This document shows, piece after piece, positions 33,064 through 41,891 of a stretch of 64,000 nt of DNA. How positions within the stretch are numbered: position 1 is the first letter of the stretch; every line of letters starts with the position of its first letter. The notes beneath the pieces are model-generated. The model had not been told where the DNA came from, did no database searches, and saw only the letters and a program-made list of their open reading frames with translations. The position numbers were made by a program, and so were the translations under genes. The stretch covers positions 806,001 through 870,000 of the forward strand of contig JADLCY010000001.1 in NCBI GenBank assembly GCA_020846935.1. The letters run 5' to 3'. The DNA comes from Gemmatimonadaceae bacterium (lineage in GTDB: Bacteria; Gemmatimonadota; Gemmatimonadetes; Gemmatimonadales; Gemmatimonadaceae).

Positions 33064-34692
33064 GTGCGAGTCGGCGTCCAACAATTCCGTCCCTTGCCTT
33101 CGCCGGCCGACACCGACGACCCGACGGGCACAGGCGCGCTCGCGCCAGCCCCAGTCTCGATGACCGATCCTGCATCGGATCGTTTGGCGCACTTCGCCAT
33201 GCAGCCGCCGATGCCGATCACGCTCGACGCCGAGGACCAGGTGGAACGGCTCCTGCGCGACCTGCGCCTCGTCGACTGCAACGACGCCCTCGCCGAGCAG
33301 TACGGCTTTCCGCGCGCGGAGGCGATCATCGGGCGCAACGTGGCGTTCCTGCTCGACGCATCGAACCCGACGCATCGAGACTACCTGCGCGCGTTCGTCC
33401 ACTCGGGCTACCGGCTCGAAGGCGTGGAGTACGCCCAGCGTTCCCCGGATGGCACCACGAGCCACTTCGTGACACACCTGGTGGGCACGGTGCGCGGTGG
33501 CCACCTCACCGGCGCCTGGGGTGTTCAGGTCGACGCCACCGCACGACGCCAGCTCGAGCAGCAGTCACGTCAGGCCGAAACCGTGGCGGCGCTCAATCGG
33601 CTCGCTGGCGGCGTGGCGCATGACTTCAACAACCTCCTTACCACGATCCTGACGTCGATCGAGATGCTGGAGGACGCGCTCGAACCGCACCACATCGGGC
33701 GACAGGATGCGGAGGAGGTGCGTCGAGCCGCCCGCCGCGGCGCGGAACTCACGCGGCAGTTGCTGGCGCTGAGCCAGCAGCAGGTACTCGCGCCGCGACC
33801 GAGCGACCTGAACGTCATCGTCAGGCGCGCGGTCTCGTCGATGCGGCGCACCTTGCGCCCCGACCTCGACATCCGCGCGCACACGACCTCGGTGCGCGCG
33901 ATCGCCAACGTCGATGGCGAGGAACTCGAGCAGGTGCTCGTGACGCTGGGCGCGTTCGCCGCCGATGCGATGGGCCGCGGTGGACAGCTCGACCTGCAGG
34001 TCGGGCGCGCCGACCTCGATGCACCGATAGCCGGCACGCCGGATTACCTGAGCCCCGGCAGCTACGCGACGATCACGGTGACCGACTCCGCGCCAGCGTT
34101 CGCGCCCGGAGCGGGCGCACGACTGTTCGAGCCGTTCTTCGGCGTGGAACTTCCCGACACTGGCTCAGGGCTGGCGCTCGCCACGTTGCGCGGATTCGTG
34201 CGCCAATCCGGTGGGTCCGTCCTGCTCGAGTCGCCCGAAGCGGGTCGCCGGCTCACGGTGTACTTCCCCATTGCGGTTCTGCCGAGCGGTGATGCAACCG
34301 CGGACGATCGTCATGCAACGGCCTCGAGCGGCACGGTGATCCTCGCGGAAGACGAGCCCACGGTGCGCCTGCTCATGAAACGCGTGCTGCAACGGGCGGG
34401 CTATGTGGTGCTCCAGGCCGCGTCGGGCGAAGAAGCGATCGAGATCTCTCGTACGTATCCGCACGAGGTGGACGCCCTCGTCACCGATGTCATCATGCCG
34501 GGAATGGGCGGCGGTGAACTGTCGCGACGCCTCCGGCAGGAGCGTCCTGGCATCCGCGTCCTGCACGTCTCTGGCTACACGGCCGGCGCACTGCGCCTGA
34601 GTGAAGCGCTCGAAGACGGCGCCGCATTCCTTCCCAAGCCATTTACGCCCAAGGCGCTCGTGGCCCGACTGCAGGAAGTGATGCGGCGCTGA
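33064..34692 (+). CDS. PAS-kinase-receiver hybrid with degenerate ATP-binding domain
   Basis: A protein of up to 542 residues; the start is uncertain, GTG at 33064 or ATG at 33160. A PAS domain (about 55-155, LVDCNDALAEQYGFPRAEA, LTGAWGVQVDATARRQLE) leads into a HisKA helix pair with an intact H-box (LAGGVAHDFNNLLTTIL). The ATPase region is degraded: the N-box reads LEQVLVTLGAFAADAM where family members have two Asn, the G1 box is VTDSAPAF instead of D-x-G-x-G, and G2 is GSGLALATL. A complete C-terminal receiver follows (ILAEDEP, phospho-Asp in VTDVIMPGM, LPKPFTPK). It is probably a pseudokinase that reads phosphoryl signals through its receiver. Confidence 0.8.
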   Translation: MRVGVQQFRPLPSPADTDDPTGTGALAPAPVSMTDPASDRLAHFAMQPPMPITLDAEDQVERLLRDLRLVDCNDALAEQYGFPRAEAIIGRNVAFLLDASNPTHRDYLRAFVHSGYRLEGVEYAQRSPDGTTSHFVTHLVGTVRGGHLTGAWGVQVDATARRQLEQQSRQAETVAALNRLAGGVAHDFNNLLTTILTSIEMLEDALEPHHIGRQDAEEVRRAARRGAELTRQLLALSQQQVLAPRPSDLNVIVRRAVSSMRRTLRPDLDIRAHTTSVRAIANVDGEELEQVLVTLGAFAADAMGRGGQLDLQVGRADLDAPIAGTPDYLSPGSYATITVTDSAPAFAPGAGARLFEPFFGVELPDTGSGLALATLRGFVRQSGGSVLLESPEAGRRLTVYFPIAVLPSGDATADDRHATASSGTVILAEDEPTVRLLMKRVLQRAGYVVLQAASGEEAIEISRTYPHEVDALVTDVIMPGMGGGELSRRLRQERPGIRVLHVSGYTAGALRLSEALEDGAAFLPKPFTPKALVARLQEVMRR

Positions 34693-34753
34693 CGCTCGTT
34701 CTCGAAGCCAGTGCCCAGCGCGTTACCTGCAGTTGCCGCTGCTGCGCCGCGCC

Positions 34754-36025
34754 CTACCTGGCGCCCGCGAGTGCGACGACGGTCAGCAGCACCCACTGCG
34801 GCCCCTTCCAGCCATCCGCGCCATCGTCGTAGGACTCGGTCAGCGAATGGGCACCGCGCCCCATCCCACCGCCGTCCATGGTGATGGCGGCAATGCCAAG
34901 GCTCATGGGGATATTGGCGTCGGTGCTGGACGCACTGGTCGGCGCCGTGAAGCCGATCGCCCTGGCCGCCGCCAGCGCCGTGCGCGCAATGTGCGACGCG
35001 TCGTTCACGGGCGCGGCCGGCCGCACGCCCATGTCGGTCCATTTCACGGTGACCTTCGCGCTGGACTGCGGCGCACGAGCGTTCTCTTCCTCGACCGCCT
35101 GCTGCACGGCCGCTTTGAGCCTTGCATCGATCGCCGCGAGTTCCTGCGGTGACTCCGAGCGCAGGTCGACCTCCATCGCGCCGAGCGGCGAGATGGTGTT
35201 CACCGACGTGCCACCGCTGACGATCCCCACGTTGAACGTCGTCTTTGGGTTGGCGGGCGGCTTGAAGTCGCTGATCTTCGCGATCGCGCGGCCCATGGCG
35301 TGGATCGGCGCCGGCATCCCAAAGGCGCCAAAGCTGTGGCCACCGGGGTTCTGGAACTCGACCTTGTATCGGTGACTGCCCACCGCGCCGGTAGTGAGGC
35401 CAAGTCCGGTGCCATCGACCGAGATGAAGAAGTCGATCTTCTCCGGCGGCGCCTTGAACAGTGCCCGGACGCCGCGGAGATTCCCGGGGCCTTCTTCGCC
35501 CACGGTCGCGACAAACAGGATCTTGCCGGGGAAGGGGACCTTCGCCTGGTCAACCGCCCGCGCCACCGCAAGCAACGTGGCGAGCCCGCGGCAATCGTCG
35601 CCGATCCCCGGCCCGCGAAACAACGTCCCTTCGCGCGTCACCTTCACGTTCGTCCCCTCCGGAAACACGGTGTCGAGGTGCCCGGAGACCACCACGGTCG
35701 GCCCGGACCCCGAGCCCGCGCGCTCGGCGATCACGTTGCCTTCGCCGTCGATGCGAACGTTTGTCAGGTTGAGCGACCGGAACCGTCGGACCATCTCCGC
35801 GGCCCGCACCTGCTCCTTGAATGGCGGCGCCGGGATTTCGCAGATCGAGACCTGCTGTTCGAGGGTCCAGGCATTGTCGCGCCTGACGATGTCCAGGGCC
35901 GCGGCGACGGCAGGGTTCGCGGTCGGCACGCTCGCCGTCTGGGCGCCGAGTGTCGGAGCGACGGCCGCAATGGCGGCCAACAATGCGCAGCGGGTCATGG
36001 TGACGAGTCGATTGCGTGAAGGCAT
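34754..36025 (-). CDS. Exported M20-family metallopeptidase
   Basis: This 423-residue protein has a signal peptide (MTRCALLAAIAAVAPTLGAQ from residue 10). The M20 zinc-ligand motifs are present: VVVSGHLDTVFPEG (His and Asp), GIGDDCRGLATLLAVARA (bridging Asp), VATVGEEGPGNLRG (catalytic Glu pair) and, late, GGGMGRGAHSLTESYDD with the His ligand. The middle dimerisation domain (SVDGTGLGLTTGAVGSHRYK, GTSVNTISPLGAMEVDLRS) is complete, as in tripeptidase/PepT-like members. It would hydrolyse small peptides in the periplasm. It starts three bases after the stop of the asparaginase gene, so they form an operon. Confidence 0.9.
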   Translation of the reverse strand: MPSRNRLVTMTRCALLAAIAAVAPTLGAQTASVPTANPAVAAALDIVRRDNAWTLEQQVSICEIPAPPFKEQVRAAEMVRRFRSLNLTNVRIDGEGNVIAERAGSGSGPTVVVSGHLDTVFPEGTNVKVTREGTLFRGPGIGDDCRGLATLLAVARAVDQAKVPFPGKILFVATVGEEGPGNLRGVRALFKAPPEKIDFFISVDGTGLGLTTGAVGSHRYKVEFQNPGGHSFGAFGMPAPIHAMGRAIAKISDFKPPANPKTTFNVGIVSGGTSVNTISPLGAMEVDLRSESPQELAAIDARLKAAVQQAVEEENARAPQSSAKVTVKWTDMGVRPAAPVNDASHIARTALAAARAIGFTAPTSASSTDANIPMSLGIAAITMDGGGMGRGAHSLTESYDDGADGWKGPQWVLLTVVALAGAR

Positions 36026-36028
36026 GGG

Positions 36029-37084
36029 TCAGCGGAGCTCCATGAGGCGGGCAATGTCGCCGGCGCGCAGGCCGGTGGCGAGGCCGAGCATGACGAGCAG
36101 GCGCGCCTTCTGCGGGTTGAGGTCGGCGGTCCCGATCATCGCGCCTTCACCGGCGCGAGCCGCGGACTCTCGCGGCCCACCGACGCCTACGCGTCCCGAG
36201 CCGGTGCGATTGGAGATGGCGACCACGACGCCGGCATCGCGTGCACGATTGAGCGCGCGCCCCATGGACGGCGTGCTGCCGCCGCGGCCGACACCGGCGA
36301 CCACGAGTCCGCGCGCTCCCGCCGCGACGGCGGCGTCCACCAGCACCGAGTCGGTACCGATCGCCGCGTAGACAATGTCTACCCGCGGAAAGTCGGTGAG
36401 CTTGCTGAGATCGATCGCGGCCCGACGGCACATGCTCCCGACCTCGGGTGCCGGGCGGTGAAAGACCACCACGTCGGGATCGGCGAGACCGAGGACGCCG
36501 GCGTCAGGCGCGGTGAAGGCATTGAGGCGCGTGGTGTTCGACTTGGTCACGTCACGCGCCGCAAAGACCTCGTCGTTCATGAGGACCATCGTGCCGCGCC
36601 CGCGCGCCGCCGGCGCCACGGCGACGCGCACTGCATTGAGCAGGTTGGCCGGGCCATCGGCGCCCACGGCGCTGGCCTGGCGCATGGCGCCCGTCACGAT
36701 GATGGGTGAACAGCCGCCAACGGTCAGCGAGAGGAAATACGCCGTCTCCTCCATGGTGTCGGTGCCGTGCGTGATCACGAAGCCGGCGGGCGCATCCGGT
36801 CCCGACTGCAGCGCGGTGATACGGCGCGCGAGGTCGCGCCACATCTCCTGCGTGATCGATCCGGACACGACGTTGCTGAACTGCTCGACACTGACGCGTG
36901 CCAATCCCTTGAGCTGGGGAATCGCGTCGACCAGTTCTTCGCCAGTGCGGCGTGCGTCGTTGCCGAGGTTGGAGATCGTACCACCCGTGGCGAGAACGTG
37001 AACCCGCGGCAGCGTCTGGGCACCCAGGGGTGCGGTGAACGCCAGCGTGAGCATGGCATACGTCGCGAAGAATCGAGCGGTCAT
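36029..37084 (-). CDS. Exported L-asparaginase (type II-like)
   Basis: A 351-residue protein with a signal peptide (about 1-22, LTLAFTAPLGAQ). The two asparaginase active-site signatures are present: VHVLATGGTISN (nucleophile Thr) and FVITHGTDTMEETAYFL (Thr-Asp pair), with a YAAIGTDSVLVDAAVAAG-type C-terminal domain. It hydrolyses L-asparagine, and possibly glutamine, to the acid and ammonia in the periplasm. With the M20 peptidase immediately downstream it suggests periplasmic peptide and amide catabolism. The final residues form an ARLLVMLGLATGL helix, common to type II enzymes. Confidence 0.9.
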   Translation of the reverse strand: MTARFFATYAMLTLAFTAPLGAQTLPRVHVLATGGTISNLGNDARRTGEELVDAIPQLKGLARVSVEQFSNVVSGSITQEMWRDLARRITALQSGPDAPAGFVITHGTDTMEETAYFLSLTVGGCSPIIVTGAMRQASAVGADGPANLLNAVRVAVAPAARGRGTMVLMNDEVFAARDVTKSNTTRLNAFTAPDAGVLGLADPDVVVFHRPAPEVGSMCRRAAIDLSKLTDFPRVDIVYAAIGTDSVLVDAAVAAGARGLVVAGVGRGGSTPSMGRALNRARDAGVVVAISNRTGSGRVGVGGPRESAARAGEGAMIGTADLNPQKARLLVMLGLATGLRAGDIARLMELR

Positions 37085-37215
37085 CAGCAGGACACCTGGC
37101 TCCTGACATTGGCAGGAGCGGCGAGAGGGAAGCCACGCTCCGGCGCAGGCCGGCGCGATGAATGAGTTGCGTCCGGCCCTGGTGAGCGCTCCAGGCGCCG
37201 CGAGCCTGTCACTGC

Positions 37216-38079
37216 CTAACGCGCCATCGCCGACGACCGGTACAGCCGGCCCGCCAGCGCCTCGTAGAGCTGGCGGGAGATCGGCCCTGGCGTGCCAGTG
37301 CCGACCCGCGAACCGTCGATCTCCACCACCGGCATGACGTCGGTCGTGGTGCCAGTGACGAAAAACTCCTCCAGTCGCGGAATGTCGGCCACGTGAAAGG
37401 CACGCTCGGCGACAGGAATGCCCAGCTCGCGCGCCAGCTCCAGCACCACGTCCCGCGTCACACCACCGAGGATGTAGTTGGACGCCGGGTAGGTGCGCAA
37501 TTCGCCGTTGATCACCCCGAAGGCGTTCGTGTGCGAACCTTCGGTGATCGCACTCCCGCGCACGAAGATCGCCTCGAAGACCCCGTGGTCCACGGCATAC
37601 TGCTTGGCCAGCACGGCGGGAATCAGGTTCACGGTCTTGATGTCGCAGCGGGACCAGCGGATGTCGGGGTACGTCACCACCGAAACACCAGTCGCCCGCT
37701 TGTCGTTCGGGACCGTGAACTTTGCCGCGGAGAGAAACACGGTGCAGCGGGTGCCAGCGGGAGGAAAGTGGTGGGTGCGCGGTGCGGCGCCGCGCGTGAT
37801 CTGCAGGTAGATCGTCCCTTCCCCCTCCTCGAGCCCGTTCTCGGCGATGAGTCGACGCGAGATGTTCTCGATGTCGGCGAGCGACTCCACCGGGTCAAGC
37901 TGAAGGTCGGCGAGGCCCCGGGCGAGGCGCGTCAGGTGGCGTCCGGATTCGAACAATTCACCGTTGACGACACGGGTGACTTCGTAGACGCCGTCGCCGA
38001 AGATGAAGCCGCGATCGTCGATCGAGAGCTTCGCCTCTTCGCGAGGCATGTAGGAGCCGTTCAGGTAAATGATGGGCAT
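37216..38079 (-). CDS. Class IV PLP aminotransferase, D-amino-acid transaminase type
   Basis: A 287-residue fold-type IV aminotransferase. MPIIYLNGSYMPREEAKLSI and DRGFIFGDGVYEV are typical of D-amino acid/branched-chain aminotransferases. The PLP lysine is Lys148 in CDIKTVNLIP and the phosphate-binding Glu180 is in ITEGSHTNAFGVING; VNLIPAVLAKQYA and TGTTTDVMPVVEIDG complete the signature. The DIKTxNLL/I and SxxTN patterns favour a D-alanine transaminase (dat) over BCAT, so it likely interconverts D-alanine and D-glutamate for cell-wall use or catabolism. It shares the strand of the asparaginase gene but is separated by 130 bp. Confidence 0.85.
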   Translation of the reverse strand: MPIIYLNGSYMPREEAKLSIDDRGFIFGDGVYEVTRVVNGELFESGRHLTRLARGLADLQLDPVESLADIENISRRLIAENGLEEGEGTIYLQITRGAAPRTHHFPPAGTRCTVFLSAAKFTVPNDKRATGVSVVTYPDIRWSRCDIKTVNLIPAVLAKQYAVDHGVFEAIFVRGSAITEGSHTNAFGVINGELRTYPASNYILGGVTRDVVLELARELGIPVAERAFHVADIPRLEEFFVTGTTTDVMPVVEIDGSRVGTGTPGPISRQLYEALAGRLYRSSAMAR

Positions 38080-38339
38080 GGCAGCCGAGGCGCGACTCAG
38101 GAGAAGTGGGCAGGTGCCGAGCGACGCGGATCGAAGGCGAGTCGTACGCCGTCTCCGCGCATCGCTGGAATGCTACCGCTGCGCGCGAGGGCGTGCCATG
38201 TGACAAGAGGTCGCGCGGTCCCGGCGTTCGACCAGGCGCAACGTGGGCGACGGATCGTGTTGACTGGCCTCGAGCCCGGCGCCGGGGGTGGGCCGGCGGC
38301 GCTCCGCGTGTCGCCAGCCGGCCCGCGCCCCGTTCGCCC
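38080..38339. other. Short intergenic region without a gene
   Basis: Between the aminotransferase start and the EAL-like stop, no frame on either strand is convincing. Small GC-rich inverted repeats (for example GGGCCGGCGGCGC) occur, but none is followed by a T-run. It must hold the aminotransferase promoter. Confidence 0.4.
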
Positions 38340-39014
38340 CTATCCCTCCGCTGGCCAGGCGGGGAATTGAAGGACGGTCGCCGTTCGGACACTTCCCGCG
38401 GGCCCGAAGTCCCGCAAGGGATCCGGGGTCGTTGATCCCGACTCCGTCACATGATAGAGCTCGAGCCCGGCGTTCCGCAGCACGGTGCGCTCTTCCGGTG
38501 ACTCTGCGCCGCGCACGACCATGGGCACACGGTTGTACTCGGCAAACGCAGCCAGTCGAAGCACGGAATGCAGCTGCTCGGGAATCACGTGGACGCCGCG
38601 CACGTGGTCCGGGCCCAGCCGGAGGTAAAGCGGCCGCAGCGCCCAGAGCAACTCGAGCGCCGAGGTACCCCATTCTCCGGCGATCTCGACGATCGTGCCG
38701 AAGCCCAGGCCGTGGCAGCGCTCCATGGCGACTCGCAGGAACCGAGCATCGAACGATGCCGCATGGACGACGAAACCGACGAGTACGTGTGAACGCGAGT
38801 ATCGCAACGCGCCGGCCACGGGCAATACGGTGTCTTCGAACGTCGCCACGTCGGGCGCCGCGCCATAGGCGACAAACGACGAGGAGACCAGCCGCTCAGG
38901 CGGGTAGTACGTAAGTTCGACGCGCTCGCGGGCGACCGGAGCCGGCGACCGCCAGATCGCCTCGCGACGCACCAGCACACGCGCCGACGGCACCCGGACG
39001 TTGCTCGCCGCCAT
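38340..39014 (-). CDS. EAL-like domain protein lacking catalytic residues
   Basis: A 224-residue cytoplasmic protein; the ATG at 39014 is preferred, but a GTG at 39041 that overlaps the receiver-like gene is possible. The order of segments follows an EAL phosphodiesterase barrel: a helix ERCHGLGFGTIVEIAGEWG where active enzymes read D-D-F-G, then ELLWALRPLYLRLGPDHVRG where they read K-I-D, then AEYNRVPMVVRGAESPEER where they read E-G-V-E-T, and LRNAGLELYH before the closing. The metal- and c-di-GMP-binding acidic residues are replaced, so catalysis is unlikely; it may bind a nucleotide or a protein. It ends a run of small regulatory genes that includes the GTPase and the OmpA-like protein. 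Confidence 0.62.
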   Translation of the reverse strand: MAASNVRVPSARVLVRREAIWRSPAPVARERVELTYYPPERLVSSSFVAYGAAPDVATFEDTVLPVAGALRYSRSHVLVGFVVHAASFDARFLRVAMERCHGLGFGTIVEIAGEWGTSALELLWALRPLYLRLGPDHVRGVHVIPEQLHSVLRLAAFAEYNRVPMVVRGAESPEERTVLRNAGLELYHVTESGSTTPDPLRDFGPAGSVRTATVLQFPAWPAEG

Positions 39015-39019
39015 GCGCA

Positions 39020-39391
39020 CTACCCGAGGAGTGAGGCGCACAGCACGGCTCCGAGGTGCATGATCGGCAGGTCGGCGCCGAGCACGAGGTCGGCCTCCGG
39101 CCAGCGCACGATTCGCGAAGGGGACGACTGCACGAGGGCCACGGTTCGCGGCCGCTCCGCTTCACGGTGCGCGTCGTCGATGAGCGCGACGAGGGGATCG
39201 GGATCGTCGAAGCCGAGATCGAAGGCAGCGACGACCCCACGATACGGCACCTGACCGAGCATCGCGCGGGCCTCGGCCACGTCGGGAACGTGATCGACGA
39301 CAAAGCCGCGGAACGTCAGATACCCAGTCAATACGGAAAGGCGGGGTGTCTCTCGTCCGGTGACGAGCACCCGCCGGGATCCAGCAGTCAC
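39020..39391 (-). CDS. Divergent receiver-like domain protein
   Basis: A 123-residue protein starting, by my choice, at the GTG at 39391, which has an AGGG seven bases upstream; earlier in-frame GTG or TTG codons are alternatives. The fold order looks like a response-regulator receiver (RRVLVTGRETPRLSVLTG, GFVVDHVPDVAEARAML, VAAFDLGFDDPDPLVALIDD, RTVALVQSSP, LVLGADLPIMHLGAVL). A possible phospho-acceptor Asp sits in AAFDLGF, but the acidic pair at the start and the conserved late Lys are absent. It probably acts as a protein-binding module. It ends just before the EAL-like start at 39014, in the same transcription direction. Confidence 0.5.
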   Translation of the reverse strand: MTAGSRRVLVTGRETPRLSVLTGYLTFRGFVVDHVPDVAEARAMLGQVPYRGVVAAFDLGFDDPDPLVALIDDAHREAERPRTVALVQSSPSRIVRWPEADLVLGADLPIMHLGAVLCASLLG

Positions 39392-39598
39392 GTAGCGCCC
39401 TGGCGTGGGAAACTTCGACACCAGAGTCAAAGCAACGCGCGTTCCATGCCGGTGCCTGTGTCGGCGAGCCGGAGCAAGTCGCTTTCCCGGAACAGGTTGG
39501 GCGCTCGCAGCGAGCGTCGGCGCTGCCGGAACCAAGGAGGAACGGTGGCGCCGATTCTGGAACGCGGATTGGCGCGTCCCGATTCCGGATGCGGCTGG

Positions 39599-40102
39599 CT
39601 AGGGCGCCTGCATCCGACGAACGAGGGCGGCAAACGCCGCTTCGACGTTGGCGCCGGTCCGTGCCGAGGTCGTGAACACGTCAACGCCCGCCGGCCCGCG
39701 GGCGCCCTGATCGGCGGCGGTGACCGCCCACTCGTCGGCAAGGTCCGACTTGTTCACGAACAGGAGGGAGGGGACGCTGCCGACCGCATCTTCGGCACCA
39801 CGCTGGATGGCGAGCGCACGATCGAGTGTGTCGGGACGCGTACCGTCGGCGACATAGATGAGGCCAGCAGCACCGCGCAGGTAGGTGGTCCGCACCTTCT
39901 GCAGGTCGTCTTCGCCCTGAAGATCCCACAGCAGCAGGCTCACCTGGCCGCCTTCGTGGTCGACCAGCTTGCGGTCGATCTTGACACCGATCGTCGCCTG
40001 GTACTTCTCGCTGAACATGCTCTCGACGTAGCGCCTGACGAGGCTCGTCTTTCCGACGCCGGTGGCGCCCAACATGCAGACCTTGCGCTGAATGACCGTC
40101 AC
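39599..40102 (-). CDS. Rab/Ras-like small GTPase
   Basis: The 167-residue protein begins at a GTG at 40102 that overlaps the upstream OmpA-like stop (GTGA), so translation is coupled. The GTPase motifs are in order: G1 CMLGATGVGKTSLVRRYV (residues 9-26), G2 Thr37 in YQATIGVKID, G3 LLLWDLQGEDDL (57-67), G4 FVNKSDL (115-121) and G5 TTSARTG. The residue after the G3 Gly is Glu rather than the Ras Gln, so hydrolysis may depend on a partner. There is no C-terminal lipidation cysteine. The Rab-like spacing matches bacterial small GTPases often linked to scaffold or Roadblock proteins. Confidence 0.85.
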   Translation of the reverse strand: MTVIQRKVCMLGATGVGKTSLVRRYVESMFSEKYQATIGVKIDRKLVDHEGGQVSLLLWDLQGEDDLQKVRTTYLRGAAGLIYVADGTRPDTLDRALAIQRGAEDAVGSVPSLLFVNKSDLADEWAVTAADQGARGPAGVDVFTTSARTGANVEAAFAALVRRMQAP

Positions 40103-41874
40103 TGACTGCTCGGCGAGATGGCTCGAATGGCGATGCGGAGCGACGCGGATCGTCGGCCCGGGGTGGAGTCGGGACTCGGCGTCATGACCGGGGCGGGCAC
40201 TCCGCTTGCCATCAGCATGTTGCGGACCACGCGAGCGCGCGCGATCCGGAGCGGCGCATTCGACGTTTCGGTGCCCACGGTGTCGGTCGTGGCCCTGATC
40301 TCCACGCCGACCGTTCGCCCCACACTCGCCGCATCGCGCAGCAGGTCGCGCAGGGCGACCGACATGGAGTCCACGACCCGCCGAAACTCGCCGCGAGGGA
40401 TGGCCGATCCGAGGCCGAAGGAGACGGTGAAGGTTTCCGCACGATCTGCCGCGGCACGGAGCGCGACCTCGGCCGAGTCGCGCACCGCGGTGAAGTCGGT
40501 CGCCGATACGCCGCCCAGCGCCAGTGCGAGTCCGCGCGCACGCGCCAGCCATGCCGCCGACGCCACACCGGTGGCCGAGAGCGTGTCGCCGTGCATCACC
40601 AATTGCACCGACGATGGCGGCGCCAGCGCCGCACCCGCGCGGCGCAAGACGAACTCGGGGCGCAAGGCGATGTACGGCTCCCAGTGCATCGTGATCCTGG
40701 ACGAATCGAGGCCGGCGGCAAGGATGGCCTGCGCAGGATCGCGGGCCAGGGGATCGCGCAGGCCGGTGAGGACGTAGCGACCGGCTGTACGGCCCGTACT
40801 CCCGACCACCACACCGGGTTCCTGCCTCAGGGCATCGACGGCCTTCCCGAATCGACGGGACTCGAGCGCGCGCGGCGCGGCGCACCAACCGATGCCAAGC
40901 AGCAGGGCGCCGGCGAGCGCTGCGACCTTCCATCGCCCCGCTCCGGGAGCTCGCGTCGCCACCTGCGAGACGAGACAGGACTCGATGATGCCGTCGCGAA
41001 CGATGAATGCACGCCCCGAGGTCGCGAAGGCATCGAGGTCGGTCGCGTGCACACGCTGCACCTCTTCCACGGCCTGCTGGAGCGTTTCGCGCAGGGCGAG
41101 CGGGGCGTGGCCACGGATGACGGCGGCGAGCATCACGGCTGGGCCCTGCTCCACCCACACGGTCAGGTCTCCGAGCGCGAACGAATCGAGTCCCTCCTGC
41201 ACCGACATCTCGAACGTGTCGCGTGCGAAGTCACCAAGCGCGGTGAGCATGCCGGCGACCATCTCCGGAGGAAGCGCCTTCACACCGGGCGCGGAGACGT
41301 GAGTGACCAGCAGGCCCGTCACGCGATGCACCAGAAAGACCTGCTCGACGCGAAACCTGAGGGAGTGCCTGAGCACCACCTCGGCGAACGACTTCCCCGT
41401 CCGCATGGCCTCGATGCGCCAGCCGATGCCGCGCGGGGAGAACGAGTGCTCGAGCGTGGTGTTGATCGACTGAACGAGCTCGCCGAATGCCGAGGAGATC
41501 GCGCGGCGGATCGCCGGCCCGATGACGGGGAAGATCGCATCGACGACGGGCTGCGGGTCCCGGCGTACCGACGCCTTGATCGCCTCGCCGACCACCGGAC
41601 CCAGGGCCGCGCCGAGCGCGGGGTCCTTCGCGCGACGATGGATGGCGTCAGGGAGCGCGTCGCTCACCGCATCGAGGCCGAGCGATGGATCGTCGAGGCG
41701 ACGCTCGACTCTCGTCAGGCGGTCGCGCTCTGCCCCGATGAGCAACCTGGTCAGCTCGGCCCAGCGCTCGGCGGGCGTGGGCGACGCCCGATGGTCCGCG
41801 AGCTCACGCACCGCGGGATCGACGGGCCGCGGCGATCCCGCGGGAGGGTCCGATAGGCGGACGGGGTCGGCCAC
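40099..41874 (-). CDS. Inner-membrane protein with N-terminal Roadblock-like region and C-terminal OmpA domain
   Basis: A 591-residue protein (GTG start at 41874). The N-terminus is cytoplasmic and helical (about 60-160, DAIFPVIGPAIRRAISSAF, FGELVQSINTTLEHSFS, RIEAMRTGKSFAEVVLRHS). Residues about 175-275 (VEQVFLVHRVTGLLVTHVSA, then GDLTVWVEQGPAVMLAAVIR) have the strand-helix order of a Roadblock/longin fold. One membrane helix lies at 315-333 (WKVAALAGALLLGIGWC). Two BON-like stretches (about 340-470) and an OmpA C-terminal domain (about 480-590, with IRATTDTVGTETSNAPL) follow in the periplasm, so it could bind peptidoglycan. Similar proteins exist, from memory, in cyanobacteria. It overlaps the GTPase start, and a coupled role is likely. 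Confidence 0.75.
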   Translation of the reverse strand: MADPVRLSDPPAGSPRPVDPAVRELADHRASPTPAERWAELTRLLIGAERDRLTRVERRLDDPSLGLDAVSDALPDAIHRRAKDPALGAALGPVVGEAIKASVRRDPQPVVDAIFPVIGPAIRRAISSAFGELVQSINTTLEHSFSPRGIGWRIEAMRTGKSFAEVVLRHSLRFRVEQVFLVHRVTGLLVTHVSAPGVKALPPEMVAGMLTALGDFARDTFEMSVQEGLDSFALGDLTVWVEQGPAVMLAAVIRGHAPLALRETLQQAVEEVQRVHATDLDAFATSGRAFIVRDGIIESCLVSQVATRAPGAGRWKVAALAGALLLGIGWCAAPRALESRRFGKAVDALRQEPGVVVGSTGRTAGRYVLTGLRDPLARDPAQAILAAGLDSSRITMHWEPYIALRPEFVLRRAGAALAPPSSVQLVMHGDTLSATGVASAAWLARARGLALALGGVSATDFTAVRDSAEVALRAAADRAETFTVSFGLGSAIPRGEFRRVVDSMSVALRDLLRDAASVGRTVGVEIRATTDTVGTETSNAPLRIARARVVRNMLMASGVPAPVMTPSPDSTPGRRSASLRIAIRAISPSSQ

Positions 41875-41891
41875 GCGCGTTGCCGTGCGAC

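Noticed and set aside
34693-34753. Rho-independent terminator between the convergent hybrid kinase and M20 peptidase genes
   Set aside because: GC-rich stems can be drawn in the 61-bp gap but none is followed by a T-run on either strand.
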